From Vampirovibrionales bacterium (lineage in GTDB: Bacteria; Cyanobacteriota; Vampirovibrionia; Vampirovibrionales; Vampirovibrionaceae): a stretch of 64,000 nt of DNA. The position numbers and the translations under genes are program-made. Shown in pieces: positions 53,979-62,913 of this stretch. The notes beneath the pieces are model-generated. The model was given only the letters and a program-made list of their open reading frames with translations. It was not told the DNA's origin and searched no databases. The stretch is from contig JARXAD010000002.1 in assembly GCA_029866025.1 (NCBI GenBank), forward strand, positions 113,688 to 177,687. The letters are read 5' to 3'. How positions within the stretch are numbered: the stretch's first letter is position 1; each line of letters opens with the position of its first letter.

Positions 53979-54061
53979 TGGGCAGGGCTGGATTCGAACC
54001 AGCGTACTCGCGAGAGAGCAGATTTACAGTCTGCCGCCTTTAACCACTCGGCCACCTACCC
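53979..54061 (-). tRNA. tRNA-Tyr (anticodon GUA)
   Basis: Class II tRNA with a long variable arm. Acceptor GGGTAGG/CCTGCCC, anticodon loop ACTGTAAAT giving GUA, T loop GTTCGAATC. CCA is not encoded. Confidence 0.96.
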
Positions 54062-54151
54062 AAACTGGTTACACACTATACCCAAGACATTCTAAAAATG
54101 GTACACCCAAACAATGGAATTTTTAGAGGGTGACGTGCGGTGAAAAAGCGT

Positions 54152-54223
54152 AGCCGGTGATGGGAATCGAACCCGCAACCTACGGTTTACAAAACCGTTG
54201 CTCTACCATTGAGCTACACCGGC
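54152..54223 (-). tRNA. tRNA-Thr (anticodon UGU)
   Basis: Acceptor GCCGGTG/CACCGGC, anticodon loop TTTTGTAA giving UGU, T loop GTTCGATTC. First of a likely Thr(UGU)-Tyr transcript. Confidence 0.96.
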
Positions 54224-54255
54224 GCAGCTAAGAACCTTATTGATAAGGTCTCCGT

Positions 54256-54283
54256 ATCCTAAAGTTAAAAGGCCCCGTGTCAA
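54256..54283 (-). promoter_or_regulatory. Sigma-70-type promoter of the Thr-Tyr tRNA transcript
   Basis: On the minus strand TTGACA (54278-54283) and TAGGAT (54256-54261) are spaced by 16 bases, about 33 bases before tRNA-Thr(UGU). Confidence 0.7.
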
Positions 54284-54290
54284 CCCACCC

Positions 54291-54329
54291 CCGCCAAGGC
54301 GGGCTTTTTTACTTGCTTCTAGCGTAAAC
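54291..54329 (+). terminator. Terminator hairpin with conserved tail, plus orientation
   Basis: CCGCCAAGGCGGGCTTTTTT and then ACTTGCTTCTAGCGTAAA. It points away from the tRNA genes, and there is no known plus-strand gene upstream for over 5 kb. Confidence 0.65.
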
Positions 54330-54374
54330 ATCCATAAGGGTCACTATCTATAAGGCTAAGAGTGTGCGCTGTGC

Positions 54375-55364
54375 TTACGTCAATAAACACGCCTTGGCGT
54401 GCTGCCATTCACCCACAGCCGTTCCAGAGGCGTTTTGAATGGTGGGATCCACCCACGGTAGCAGCCGAGGATGCTGACATTCAGACGCTGTAAGCCAGCC
54501 CAATTGAGTCAGTACAGCCATTACCACACGGTTACGTGCCTCTTCGTTGCCATCGGCTAACTTTAGAGCAAAGCCCAGTTGTTGTTCTCGGTTCATGACA
54601 GCAAACACACCATCGGCACCCACTTTGCCAATCAGCCGACCATTCGTGACCTCTACAATGGCGCTATCCACGCGTTGCAAGCCCCCAAACGCTACAGAAG
54701 AAGAAATCACCGCCTGAATCAAAGGCTCTGCCAACGGGTCGATTGTTAAGGCCGCATACAGCTGAGCCAATTGACCCACCGTGCCGTAAAAGGTGGGGAC
54801 ACCACAGCCATCCACTCCTGTAGGCAGGGGTTCTTTGAGATCCAAGCGTTCCATCATTAAAGCGGCAATGCGCTGTTGCAGGGGATGAGAAGCCTCACGA
54901 TAAGACTCTAGCGGCCAGCCATGGTGCTTGCAAACGGCTAGCATCCCCGAATGCTTGCCCGAACAGTTGTGGTGCAAGGCAGTGGGCTCTTGGCCTTCTT
55001 GAATCAATAGACGGCGAGTCGCTCCATCCACCGGCGGATGGACGCCACACAGCAAACACTCTTGCGTTAAACCAACCGAATGCAACCATGCCAAGGCCAA
55101 CGTCTGATGCAATTCGCTACCCACATGAGACGAACACAGCACCGCCAGTTGCTCTGGCGTTTTGTTGTGGTGCAAGCCGGATTCAATAACGGGCAAGGCT
55201 TGGACAAATTTAGCGGTGGATCGCCAAAAGGTTTGAAACTTGGAAGCGCTTGGATAAGATTCTGCCACGACTGTGCCATCCGCAGTGCAGACAGACCACC
55301 AGCCAGCATGCAGGGTTTCAACCACAGGATGGGCCGAGTGACTCAACCAACGACACTGAGCCAT
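54375..55364 (-). CDS. L-asparaginase (bacterial type II/AnsA-like family)
   Basis: 329 residues from the ATG at 55364; a TTG at 55391 would add nine. It matches the Asparaginase_II family related to Rhizobium etli AnsA, not the E. coli enzymes: RSTAKFVQALP, CSSHVGSELH, the active-site region HHNCSGKHSGMLA and GVDGCGVPTF. It hydrolyses asparagine to aspartate and ammonia. No signal peptide is seen. It is a single gene with a long divergent gap to tonB. Confidence 0.88.
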   Translation of the reverse strand: MAQCRWLSHSAHPVVETLHAGWWSVCTADGTVVAESYPSASKFQTFWRSTAKFVQALPVIESGLHHNKTPEQLAVLCSSHVGSELHQTLALAWLHSVGLTQECLLCGVHPPVDGATRRLLIQEGQEPTALHHNCSGKHSGMLAVCKHHGWPLESYREASHPLQQRIAALMMERLDLKEPLPTGVDGCGVPTFYGTVGQLAQLYAALTIDPLAEPLIQAVISSSVAFGGLQRVDSAIVEVTNGRLIGKVGADGVFAVMNREQQLGFALKLADGNEEARNRVVMAVLTQLGWLTASECQHPRLLPWVDPTIQNASGTAVGEWQHAKACLLT

Positions 55365-55693
55365 AAGCGGTGTAGGGAAAGAGGACAGCAAGACACAAAT
55401 CTTTCAGGAACGTAGACACCCCTTTGGCGTCTTAATTGGAACAGTGCCTCCCCAATGAAACATCCTGGGATGACCATTGGAATGAAAGCCAAAAGCATCC
55501 CACACAAAAGCCCTTCTTTGGAGGGGGTCGTTGTTAAAGTGGACGCGGTTGCTTACAATAGAATGCTCCTAATCTTTTATTTTGTTTTGGAAAGTAGCAC
55601 GCCTCGGTGTCGGTTCACGGATTTAATGCATCATCAGCCCACACTACCAGTGTTGGGCTTGGCGCGCGCCAACACCAGCCTCAATCAGGGGTC
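55365..55693. other. 329-base gap between asparaginase and tonB
   Basis: Contains the promoter at 55531-55559. A frame at 55455-55709 lacks a ribosome site and protein-like composition, so I do not call it. The tonB leader is ~130 bases. Confidence 0.5.
55531..55559 (+). promoter_or_regulatory. Sigma-70-type promoter of tonB
   Basis: TTGTTA (55531-55536) and TACAAT (55554-55559) with a 17-base spacer. Confidence 0.6.
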
Positions 55694-56809
55694 ATGGTGG
55701 CCGCCTTAGCCATTGCTCAGCCCAACGAATCCAGCATTCACTTTCCGGCCCTCATTACCTTATCGCTACTGGCCCATGCCGGCACGGTGCTGGCCATTGC
55801 CCTCATCATGCTGCTCCTCAGCTTTTTTGGGTTTTCGTGGGTGAACTTGAACCCACTGGAAATGCAGCAACGCGACATTGAATTTGTGATTGTGGATGCC
55901 CCGCAAGCAAAACCACGCGACCCCAATACCAAAAACCGCGCCGCTCAGGCCTCTCGTTCTGGCGGCAAAGCCGTGGATAAAAAATCCACCGCCTTAGCCC
56001 AGCGCAAAGCAGGCACCGTAAGCAGTAAGGCTCAATCACAAGTCACTCCCGTTAAGGCGTCTCGTCCTCAGCGTCAACCCGCCCCCCAACCTCGCCAGCA
56101 ACCAAGACAACAGCCACAACCGCAGCAGCAACCTTCGCCACCGGCACCCCCCTCTCCGCCTCGCCCCGTTTCACCGCCTCGGCCACGGGTTAGCACCGCC
56201 AGCAAATCGCGTTCATCCTCCCCCGTGATGCCGCCCAGCCCCATGGCGCCCACCATTCGCACGCCATCGTCAGGCTCAAATAACGGACCCACAGGGCCCA
56301 TTATGCCCAGCCCTTCGTCTTCTTCTAGTAGTAGCCGAAGCAGCTATGCCACCCCGTCTCAAATTTCGGGTGGATCGTCTCGTGGCAGCTCTCAGCGGAA
56401 TCCATCTCAAGGTAGCCCTTCGTCTGCCGGTGGTTCCGGTGGTACCGGCCGAGAAAACAGCTGGGGGAGCCCCGGTGGTGGGGGTGGGCGCCCCGGCTTA
56501 GACGCCTTGCCTGACCCCGATTACGGGAGTTACATGGCCGAGCTGCAACGCCGCATTAAGCGGAACTGGCAACCTCCTCGTGCCCAAGAAGACAAGCGTG
56601 TCGTGGCTCTGTTTCGCATTGGCCGCGATGGCCGCCTGCTGAGCGTGAGTATCAAGCAATCCTCTGGCTATGTAGAAGCCGATGGCGCCGCTCTCAATGC
56701 CGTTCGCCTCTCAGCGCCCTTTAGGCCCCTGCCTGTGGGCCACACCGAGCCCGATTTGCCCGTGGAATTTACCTTTGACTATAACGTGTACAAAGCCACG
56801 CGCATGTAG
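55694..56809 (+). CDS. tonB: TonB-family energy transducer
   Basis: 371 residues from the ATG at 55694; an in-frame GTG at 55607 is possible. One N-terminal membrane segment (~19-49, LAHAGTVLAIALIMLLLSFF) is followed by a basic region and a very long Pro/Gln/Ser/Gly-rich spacer that spans the periplasm. The last ~90 residues form the TonB/TolA C-terminal domain (YMAELQRRIKRNWQPP, VVALFRIGRDGRLLSVSI, PVEFTFDYNV). It transmits proton-motive force to outer-membrane receptors. exbB and exbD are not nearby. It is followed by a heme-binding gene 42 bases on, suggesting iron or heme uptake. Confidence 0.85.
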   Translation: MVAALAIAQPNESSIHFPALITLSLLAHAGTVLAIALIMLLLSFFGFSWVNLNPLEMQQRDIEFVIVDAPQAKPRDPNTKNRAAQASRSGGKAVDKKSTALAQRKAGTVSSKAQSQVTPVKASRPQRQPAPQPRQQPRQQPQPQQQPSPPAPPSPPRPVSPPRPRVSTASKSRSSSPVMPPSPMAPTIRTPSSGSNNGPTGPIMPSPSSSSSSSRSSYATPSQISGGSSRGSSQRNPSQGSPSSAGGSGGTGRENSWGSPGGGGGRPGLDALPDPDYGSYMAELQRRIKRNWQPPRAQEDKRVVALFRIGRDGRLLSVSIKQSSGYVEADGAALNAVRLSAPFRPLPVGHTEPDLPVEFTFDYNVYKATRM

Positions 56810-56851
56810 GCGGCAAAGCGTCCCTAATGAACCGAAATAAAGGGTTTGAGA

Positions 56852-57370
56852 ATGCTGAACACTATTTTAAAAAACAAACCCTGGATTATTGTGGCTGTCT
56901 TTGGTGCCGCGGGATTGGCGGGATTGAGTGTCCCTCTTATTAACGTAGCCGTAGACAAGCCCGTAGCGGTTCCCCCCCAAGAACTGGCGGGGAAAACCCA
57001 AGCCTTTGCGCTGGCCAGCCCCTTGTTGCAAACCAGCTGTCTGCCGTGCCATTCGGCACGTACCACCCTGCCTTGGTATGCCCAACTGCCCATAGCCAAA
57101 CAAATGATTGCCGCCAATATGGCCCAAGGCTTGAACGAATTTAATCTGGAAGAGCGCTTGTACACCGAAGGCAAAGCCCCCAGCGCCCACACCTTGGAAG
57201 AAATAGAAGACGTATTAACCAAAGGCGAAATGCCCCCCCTAGAATACACAGCGGCCCATTGGAACGCCTTCATCACGCCCGCCAAAAAGCAGATTGTGTT
57301 GGATTGGATTCTCGAAGAACGGGCCGCCCTCTCAAAAAGCCCAGCCTTGACCTCGGGCGTTGCTCCTTAA
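56852..57370 (+). CDS. Membrane-anchored heme-binding protein
   Basis: 172 residues. The N-terminal membrane segment (WIIVAVFGAAGLAGLSVPL) precedes a single heme c site CLPCH (63-67) in the context CHSARTTLPWYAQLPI, typical of the small heme-binding domain family (Haem_bd). MPPLEYTAAHWN supplies a possible axial Met. It probably sits in the periplasm as an electron carrier. It precedes remnants of a cytochrome c peroxidase, its probable former partner. Confidence 0.8.
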   Translation: MLNTILKNKPWIIVAVFGAAGLAGLSVPLINVAVDKPVAVPPQELAGKTQAFALASPLLQTSCLPCHSARTTLPWYAQLPIAKQMIAANMAQGLNEFNLEERLYTEGKAPSAHTLEEIEDVLTKGEMPPLEYTAAHWNAFITPAKKQIVLDWILEERAALSKSPALTSGVAP

Positions 57371-57787
57371 CTTTACAACGAGCCGGTGGAAGCGATTTCT
57401 ACCACCCAAACTGGGCTCAATCCTCAAAAAATTGCCCTTAAAGTGAAACTGGGCAAGCGCCTGTATAACAATACCCGCCTCTCCAGCAATGGCACCATCT
57501 CCTGCGCCACTTGCCACGCTTACACAAGGGCGGCCCGGATCAGCGCCCCACCTCAATGGGGATTCATGGCCAATTGGGCCCCATTAACTCCCCCGCCGCA
57601 TACAACTCTCGCTACAATACCCGCCAGTTTTGGGATGGCCGTGCTGCCGACCTAAAGGAGCAAGCCTTAGGCTCCGTCACCAACCCCAAAGAAATGGGCG
57701 GCGATTGTAGCGTTTTTAAAAAGCCTAACGGGCGAGTATCAAGGTATCCCCCTAACCGATACAGGACGCCTTGCTCGTCTGAAGTAA
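57371..57787 (+). pseudogene. Di-heme cytochrome c peroxidase, broken
   Basis: Frame 2 from 57371 encodes NPQKIALKVKLGKRLYNNTR and LSSNGTISCATCH, the first heme site of CcpA/MauG-type peroxidases. After CATCH the homology jumps to frame 1 (KGGPDQRPTSMGIHGQ, QFWDGRAADLKEQALGSVTN). It then jumps back to frame 2 (GEYQGIPLTDTGRLARLK, stop at 57785). The signal peptide, the central domain and the second heme site are gone. At least two frameshifts plus deletions make this a clear remnant. Confidence 0.85.
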
Positions 57788-57802
57788 ACACGACAAAAGC
57801 CC

Positions 57803-58894
57803 CTAACCCAAAAAAGGTTTTAGCCGTTGTGTAGAGGGTTGAAGACGAGCGAGCACTGCTTCGCCATGAGCTTGCAAGCCTTCTTGCTTTAAGCGAGCAA
57901 AGCGACGTTGGTTCCACAGCTTGTTAAACACATCGGGGGCCACACCAATTAGGCCACACACCAGTAAGAAAGACACCACACTGACGGGGGTCCGGGTCGC
58001 ATCCGCCGCATGGGCCAGCACATTGCGAAGCTTGGGGGCTTCATCTGCCCATGGCGCCAGGTGTTTTTCTACCGCGTGAATGCCATCCACCAAGGAGCGA
58101 TCCAACTTTGTCAGCGTGGGTGTATCCAAGGTGGCAGAGCCACCCAAGGGATGGAGCGCCTGTTTTAACTGTTGAACCGCTACTTTGGTATGAGCCAACG
58201 CAGCGTTATCCACAATCGCTTTCGTTTTGTTGCTCATCCAGCCTTCAAGGGTTGTCAAAGCCTTTTGGTAGTGTTGCTTTAAGGCTTTTTCTGTAACCAA
58301 GCCACGGATGGAGCCGTCCATAGGCTTGAGAATCCGCTCCACATCGCCATGCTGGCCCAGCGTATAAAGGCGGGCCGTATCACCACTTTGGTAAATATGG
58401 CCAGACAACGGGTCATTCAACGTAATACCACGCGCATTACCGGCTTTACGGGTCATCCATTTTTGAAAGGGTTCAAGAGCATAGAGCAACGAAAACAGGG
58501 TCAGCATGTCACGACGCACAATGTCGCCCAGCTCCACCCACTTAAAGCGGTTGTCTTCTCGGTTAAAGGCTTGGTACACGCGTGGAATGACACAAAATGG
58601 AATAACAATTAAAAAGAACGCTCCTTGGGAGGGTACTGTAAGTTTTAATTGCCATTTCCAGATCTTAACTACGGCTTGTTCACAATGATCGAAGTCGCCA
58701 ATGCGATTCATGATGGTTTGCAAGGCTCGTCCCAACAAGCTGGGTTTTACGGTACCTTGGCGTGTCACACTATCCTTCACCTGCTGGGGAATGGAAAACA
58801 CCCAGTGGGCTGCCTGCGCCCCCACACCCGGCTGATGGTGTACTGGAAGGGTGAAAGTGGATTGAGCTAAGGTTGTTTTGGGGCTTAGCGTCAT
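57803..58894 (-). CDS. Lineage-specific membrane protein, second of a pair
   Basis: 363 residues, overlapping the upstream gene by ATGA. Hydrophobic segments include AFFLIVIPFCVIPRVYQAF, DMLTLFSLLYALEPFQKWM and a C-terminal VSVVSFLLVCGLIGVAP. The rest is helical and basic. The R-D-x-hydrophobic pattern (VRRDMLTLFSLLYALEP) resembles segments in the genes at 23320 and 58891, suggesting an expanded family. The function is unknown. Confidence 0.6.
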   Translation of the reverse strand: MTLSPKTTLAQSTFTLPVHHQPGVGAQAAHWVFSIPQQVKDSVTRQGTVKPSLLGRALQTIMNRIGDFDHCEQAVVKIWKWQLKLTVPSQGAFFLIVIPFCVIPRVYQAFNREDNRFKWVELGDIVRRDMLTLFSLLYALEPFQKWMTRKAGNARGITLNDPLSGHIYQSGDTARLYTLGQHGDVERILKPMDGSIRGLVTEKALKQHYQKALTTLEGWMSNKTKAIVDNAALAHTKVAVQQLKQALHPLGGSATLDTPTLTKLDRSLVDGIHAVEKHLAPWADEAPKLRNVLAHAADATRTPVSVVSFLLVCGLIGVAPDVFNKLWNQRRFARLKQEGLQAHGEAVLARLQPSTQRLKPFLG

Positions 58895-60357
58895 ACGGTA
58901 AGCCCTCCATTACGAGAGGGTGCGAATGGAGACCCCAACACACTGGCCGGTCGTTGTAATTGAGAGACATTAGGCATGCCGTTAGAAATTCCGACCACAG
59001 GCTGTACCCGCAAGGTGGCTAATCCTAACGGCCATTGGGTTAACACCGGCTGAGGAGCAGTGACCTGGGGCATGGGAGCACCGGCTTGTTTAAACAACCG
59101 GGCCGCCGGATAACTTTTGCTACTTTGGGTTAATTGAGGCAAAAAATAAGCCCAGCTAGCGCCAATAATCATCCCCACAACCGTAATTAACCCTTTAATG
59201 CGGGTGATTTTATTCACATAAGCGCCGGCTTTACTCAGCAATTCACCGACTGAGGTTTTAGCGGCAGGCTTGGGCAATACATCCAGCCAATAATCGGCAA
59301 ATTGACCCAAGTTTTTTGAAAACATACTTAAGGACGTTTCCTGAATGGAGGCCGCCACATGAAGCTGTTGTTGACGGCGGAACAGAGGCGGCTGGGCACG
59401 AAGCTCTCGCAGGGGCATGGCGCCTTCGTGAACCACATGCTGAAGGGCATTGCCATTGTGGCGGGTCACTCCTCGCCACACGGCATCCAAATCATCGCCT
59501 AGGGTGTGTGCTAAATGGGTTAAGGCTTTTTTGGCTTTTAATCGATCACCACCGTGCTCTTTGATGATGGTATCCACTTGAGTGGCGTAGCGGTGGACCC
59601 AGTGATCCAAGAACTCACCCACCGTTTTTATGGGATTGGTACCGTAAGGCTTTAATACGGCCTCAAGGGTTCGGTTATCGGGAACATCCAAGCTGCTGCC
59701 GATGTGGGCCCGTGGCATTTGGCGCAGCATGGTTGTATCCAACAAGGGCAAGGCACGAAGCTGGGCCAGCTTATCGTTTGCAGCCATGGGCGTAAAAAAC
59801 TGGTTGACCGAGGTTTTAACCAGCTGGGGAATCGTTGGAATATCGGTTAACGCGCCAGAAGCGCTGGCCCCCGATTGAAAGGCCAAGTGAAGCTTTTGAA
59901 GCCAACCGTAATTCATATCTTGGAGATGGGTACGAGTCAGCCAACGGGTAGCCCCATAAGCCACAGTGGGCAATAACAAGCTACCCGGTCCTTGCAAGCC
60001 TTCTCGCTTTAAAATCTCCCAAGAGTTACCCCAATTTAAGCCTTTAATGTTCTCGGCTAAATCGTGGCGCCATAACTGAAAGGGCGTGTCTGCCTTGGCC
60101 GCCGGGTTGGGCTCATTCAGGGCATTCACCGCAATACGCCCCACGGCCAAGCCCGTCAAAATCCGGGTAATCCATAGCGCCACCACATCCAGCGCAAAAA
60201 ACTGATACAGGTAATTTTTATTAATGGCATCAAACAGCTTGATGGTGCCATTACCCATGCGCTGCAACACGCTACCGCCCCCCGCAAAGTGCGGGGCGGC
60301 GGGGTTGGCCATAAGGGCCAAAGGCTGAGGGCCAGGGATAGGCATGGAGGTAGGCAT
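58891..60357 (-). CDS. Lineage-specific membrane protein, first of a pair
   Basis: 488 residues. The N-terminus is Pro-rich with a PHFAGG motif, followed by YQFFALDVVALWITRILTGLA, other hydrophobic stretches (SLLLPTVAYGATRWL) and a C-terminal GLITVVGMIIGASWAYFLP. The middle is helical with His and Arg. It is coupled to the next gene by a four-base overlap. A terminator-like hairpin lies 60 bases before its start. No named family is recognised. Confidence 0.6.
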   Translation of the reverse strand: MPTSMPIPGPQPLALMANPAAPHFAGGGSVLQRMGNGTIKLFDAINKNYLYQFFALDVVALWITRILTGLAVGRIAVNALNEPNPAAKADTPFQLWRHDLAENIKGLNWGNSWEILKREGLQGPGSLLLPTVAYGATRWLTRTHLQDMNYGWLQKLHLAFQSGASASGALTDIPTIPQLVKTSVNQFFTPMAANDKLAQLRALPLLDTTMLRQMPRAHIGSSLDVPDNRTLEAVLKPYGTNPIKTVGEFLDHWVHRYATQVDTIIKEHGGDRLKAKKALTHLAHTLGDDLDAVWRGVTRHNGNALQHVVHEGAMPLRELRAQPPLFRRQQQLHVAASIQETSLSMFSKNLGQFADYWLDVLPKPAAKTSVGELLSKAGAYVNKITRIKGLITVVGMIIGASWAYFLPQLTQSSKSYPAARLFKQAGAPMPQVTAPQPVLTQWPLGLATLRVQPVVGISNGMPNVSQLQRPASVLGSPFAPSRNGGLTV

Positions 60358-60415
60358 GAGGGGATAAACGCCTGTAAAGAAAACTTGGTGCTAGTAGAGC
60401 AAATAGCCATTAAAA

Positions 60416-60449
60416 AACCGGCTTCTAACAGTCCTGTCAGAAGCCGGTT
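60416..60449 (-). terminator. Strong hairpin with T-run upstream of the 58891 gene
   Basis: AACCGGCTTCT/AGAAGCCGGTT, 11 base pairs, followed on the minus strand by TTTT. Either a second terminator for the two-component operon or an attenuator for the membrane-protein pair. Confidence 0.7.
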
Positions 60450-60700
60450 GTGAGTTCATACGAACAACACGCGCCTGACAGGGGTCAGCCGGTAAAAAAG
60501 TAAAAATAAGCGCTTGTAAGCGTGGGTTTCATGGTCTGCAATCAGTAACCAAAGTATTGAATCATGAGCACTATTCTATAAACACGCGACCATGGCAACA
60601 ATTGCCCACCCGCCAAGGCAAATTTTATTACGGGCTTAATAGCCTTGCAAAAAGGGCTTTGGCTATTTCAATGTTGCGTAACTCTTAATAACTTTAGAAA

Positions 60701-60740
60701 TTTACGCTAAAGACCAATAGAAAAGCCCGCCTTGGCGGTT
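60701..60740 (-). terminator. Terminator of the two-component operon with conserved tail
   Basis: CCGCC-AA-GGCGG stem then GCTTTTCTATTGG and TCTTTAGCGTAAA on the minus strand, starting at the stop of the response regulator. Confidence 0.75.
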
Positions 60741-60741
60741 G

Positions 60742-61422
60742 TTAAAAGCCGTTTTCAAGGGCCCATACAATGGCCTCGCCTCGGCTACTCACTCCCAACT
60801 TGCTGTACATGTTGTACAAATGGTTGTGAACGGTTTTAGGGCTTAGGCACAGTTGATTGGCCAACTCTTGGTTGGAAAGCCCTTTGGCCAATAGCTTGAG
60901 GACCTCTTGCTCCCGCTCCGTGAGTGGATCAATGAGAGAAGCCAAGCGTGCTGGCGAAGACGCAATACGGGCTTGCAATTCATCTGCCAGTGGTACTTTT
61001 TGACCGGCAAAAGCCTTGTGCAAGCTCCACACCAGTTCAGGTAAGGCAATGTCTTTCAGTAAAAACCCGGCAATGGGTAACTCCATAAAACGCTTCACCA
61101 CATTGGGGTCATCTTGATTGGTTAAAATTAAAATGCGGGCCTGCGGCCACAGGCTTAAAATGGACTTACTGGCTTCAAAGCCATTGACGATGGGCATGTT
61201 AATGTCCATCAACATCACATCGGGTTTATGGCTAAGGGCTTGCACCACGGCCTGTTCACCATTTTCGGCTTCTGCCACCACGTGCAGCTCGGGGCGCGTT
61301 TCCAACAATTGGCGCAAGCCTTGACGCAATAAGCTGTGGTCATCGGCCAATAATAGCCGTAACGGCGAATGATCGTTCGCTAAACCATCATCGAAAGTCT
61401 CAGAAAGCAATGAATCCGTCAT
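60742..61422 (-). CDS. NarL/LuxR-family response regulator
   Basis: 226 residues. The receiver domain has acidic DD near residue 27, phospho-acceptor D73 (VMLMDINMP) and Lys in the VVKRF region. The C-terminal LuxR-type HTH (LTEREQEVLKLLAKGLSNQE, KTVHNHLYNMYSKLGV) binds DNA. AAGGT is nine bases before the ATG and within the end of the kinase gene, so the two are coupled. Targets are unknown. Confidence 0.93.
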   Translation of the reverse strand: MTDSLLSETFDDGLANDHSPLRLLLADDHSLLRQGLRQLLETRPELHVVAEAENGEQAVVQALSHKPDVMLMDINMPIVNGFEASKSILSLWPQARILILTNQDDPNVVKRFMELPIAGFLLKDIALPELVWSLHKAFAGQKVPLADELQARIASSPARLASLIDPLTEREQEVLKLLAKGLSNQELANQLCLSPKTVHNHLYNMYSKLGVSSRGEAIVWALENGF

Positions 61423-61434
61423 AGAGCATAGACC

Positions 61435-62613
61435 TTATTCGCTAATGGTGGGGAAGGGTGAGTAATACGACGGAAGCGATGAGCTTGAGGCGCTGGGCTC
61501 TAAAGAAGGCCACGGCAAGGTCACTACCACTTGAACGCCTTTAGAAGAGGATTCACCATCGAGGCTGGTGTGGCGTGTGGTGTTACTTAGAGCATATTGG
61601 GCACCAATACTTTCGGCCCGTTCCCGCAAACCGGCCACCCCCAAGTGGCCCGCTTCCACTAAGGCATCGCTGGTGGGCGCTTCATCCCACGGTAAACCGT
61701 TGCCATTATCGGTTAGGGTGGCGGTTAATTTCTCTGACGTTTCGGTAATAGTAATCAACAACCGGCTAGCCCCACTGTGCTTCAAGGCATTGCGAATGCT
61801 TTCTTGCACCATGCGGTACAGGTGCAACTGGCGTTCTTCCCCTAAGCGGGTATCCAAGGCTGGCAGCACGCTGGCGCTAAACACCACTTCCACCTGTGGG
61901 TATTGGGGGCAGGTTTTGGCCAGCCATTGTTCTAGGGCCGGAACCAGCCCTAAGGCAAACAAAGATTCTGGGCGAAGATTACGACACAGGGAGCGTACCG
62001 TTTTTAAGCTATCTGATAATTCTTTGCCAATGTCTCGCATAATCTTGGCCACAGCCGAAGGATCCCCCGACTGGGCTTCGGCCAGTTGCACCTGATACCC
62101 CAAGGCCGTAAGCCGCTGAGCGATATCATCGTGCAATTCACGAGACAACGTGAGGCGTTCTGCTTCCACTCGTTCATCCAAACTGGTTAAGGTATGGGTT
62201 AGGCGCTGGTTCAGCGCTTCCATTTTGTCGCGAGTGCGCAACATCCACGGTACCCACTGGAAAAAGCCTAGCCCCACCAAACCAATACCGGCGGAATAGC
62301 CCAAAATCTTTTCAATAAAGGCTTGCTGCCATGTATGACCCATGGGAATGCCCGCAATAGCAATGGGATACTGATCCAGAATATCGGCCCAGCTGCCCAA
62401 GGTTAATAACGCCATACCCGCCACAATGCGGTACCACCCAAACTGGCGAATGGACGGGTAGCGCATGTGAGCCACACAGCACCCCACCAACAAGCTAGTA
62501 AGCACCGTGGCATGAACACCTTCCAGCAGTGCGGTATCAAAGCCCCATTGCTTATCCAGCAACGACAGACCCACACCCAGCCCCATAAACAGTGCAAACC
62601 AGACCCAACCCAT
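61435..62613 (-). CDS. Sensor histidine kinase, HisKA_3 type
   Basis: 392 residues from the ATG at 62613, which has AAAGGA nine bases upstream; an in-frame TTG at 62637 overlaps that site. Four membrane segments lie in the first ~130 residues (FALFMGLGVGLSLL, VLTSLLVGCCVAHM, IVAGMALLTLGSW, GYSAGIGLVGLGFFQWVPW) with little periplasmic domain. A coiled coil leads to the phospho-acceptor His161 in RELHDDIAQRL. The ATPase follows (ESIRNALKHSGAS, DNGNGLP, GVAGLRERAESIGA). It pairs with the NarL-type regulator 12 bases downstream. The signal is probably sensed in or at the membrane. Confidence 0.92.
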   Translation of the reverse strand: MGWVWFALFMGLGVGLSLLDKQWGFDTALLEGVHATVLTSLLVGCCVAHMRYPSIRQFGWYRIVAGMALLTLGSWADILDQYPIAIAGIPMGHTWQQAFIEKILGYSAGIGLVGLGFFQWVPWMLRTRDKMEALNQRLTHTLTSLDERVEAERLTLSRELHDDIAQRLTALGYQVQLAEAQSGDPSAVAKIMRDIGKELSDSLKTVRSLCRNLRPESLFALGLVPALEQWLAKTCPQYPQVEVVFSASVLPALDTRLGEERQLHLYRMVQESIRNALKHSGASRLLITITETSEKLTATLTDNGNGLPWDEAPTSDALVEAGHLGVAGLRERAESIGAQYALSNTTRHTSLDGESSSKGVQVVVTLPWPSLEPSASSSSLPSYYSPFPTISE

Positions 62614-62913
62614 ACGGACAGTTCCTTTACGCAACAAAAAGCCTCCATGATAAAAGGCTTTAATTCAGGGATCCTTGTATTGAAGCCCCTTTGGGGGGCT
62701 ATTGTATCCAAAAAGTAACGGGGGCCGAAACACTGGCACGACTTTACCCACAAAGGGCTACACACCGTGGCTTAGCAATTGCACAATTGCCTTGGGTTTG
62801 TTTGAAGAACGTGTTTCGGTTATAAGAAACGCCCCTGCTGATCGTGATTTATGACGCAATGAGCAGGCTATTTGTTACTGTTGACCCTTACTTTTTTAGG
62901 AGACTTCTCACTC

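Larger units (their letters stand above)
60358..60741. other. 384-base gap between a response regulator and a membrane-protein pair
   Basis: No gene seen. It holds the terminator with tail (60701-60740) after the response regulator and a second strong hairpin (60416-60449). The intervening ~250 bases are AT-rich and presumably carry the promoter for the downstream pair. Confidence 0.5.

Noticed and set aside
55455-55709. 84-residue frame upstream of tonB
   Set aside because: No ribosome site, unlikely composition, and it overlaps the tonB start and contains the promoter.
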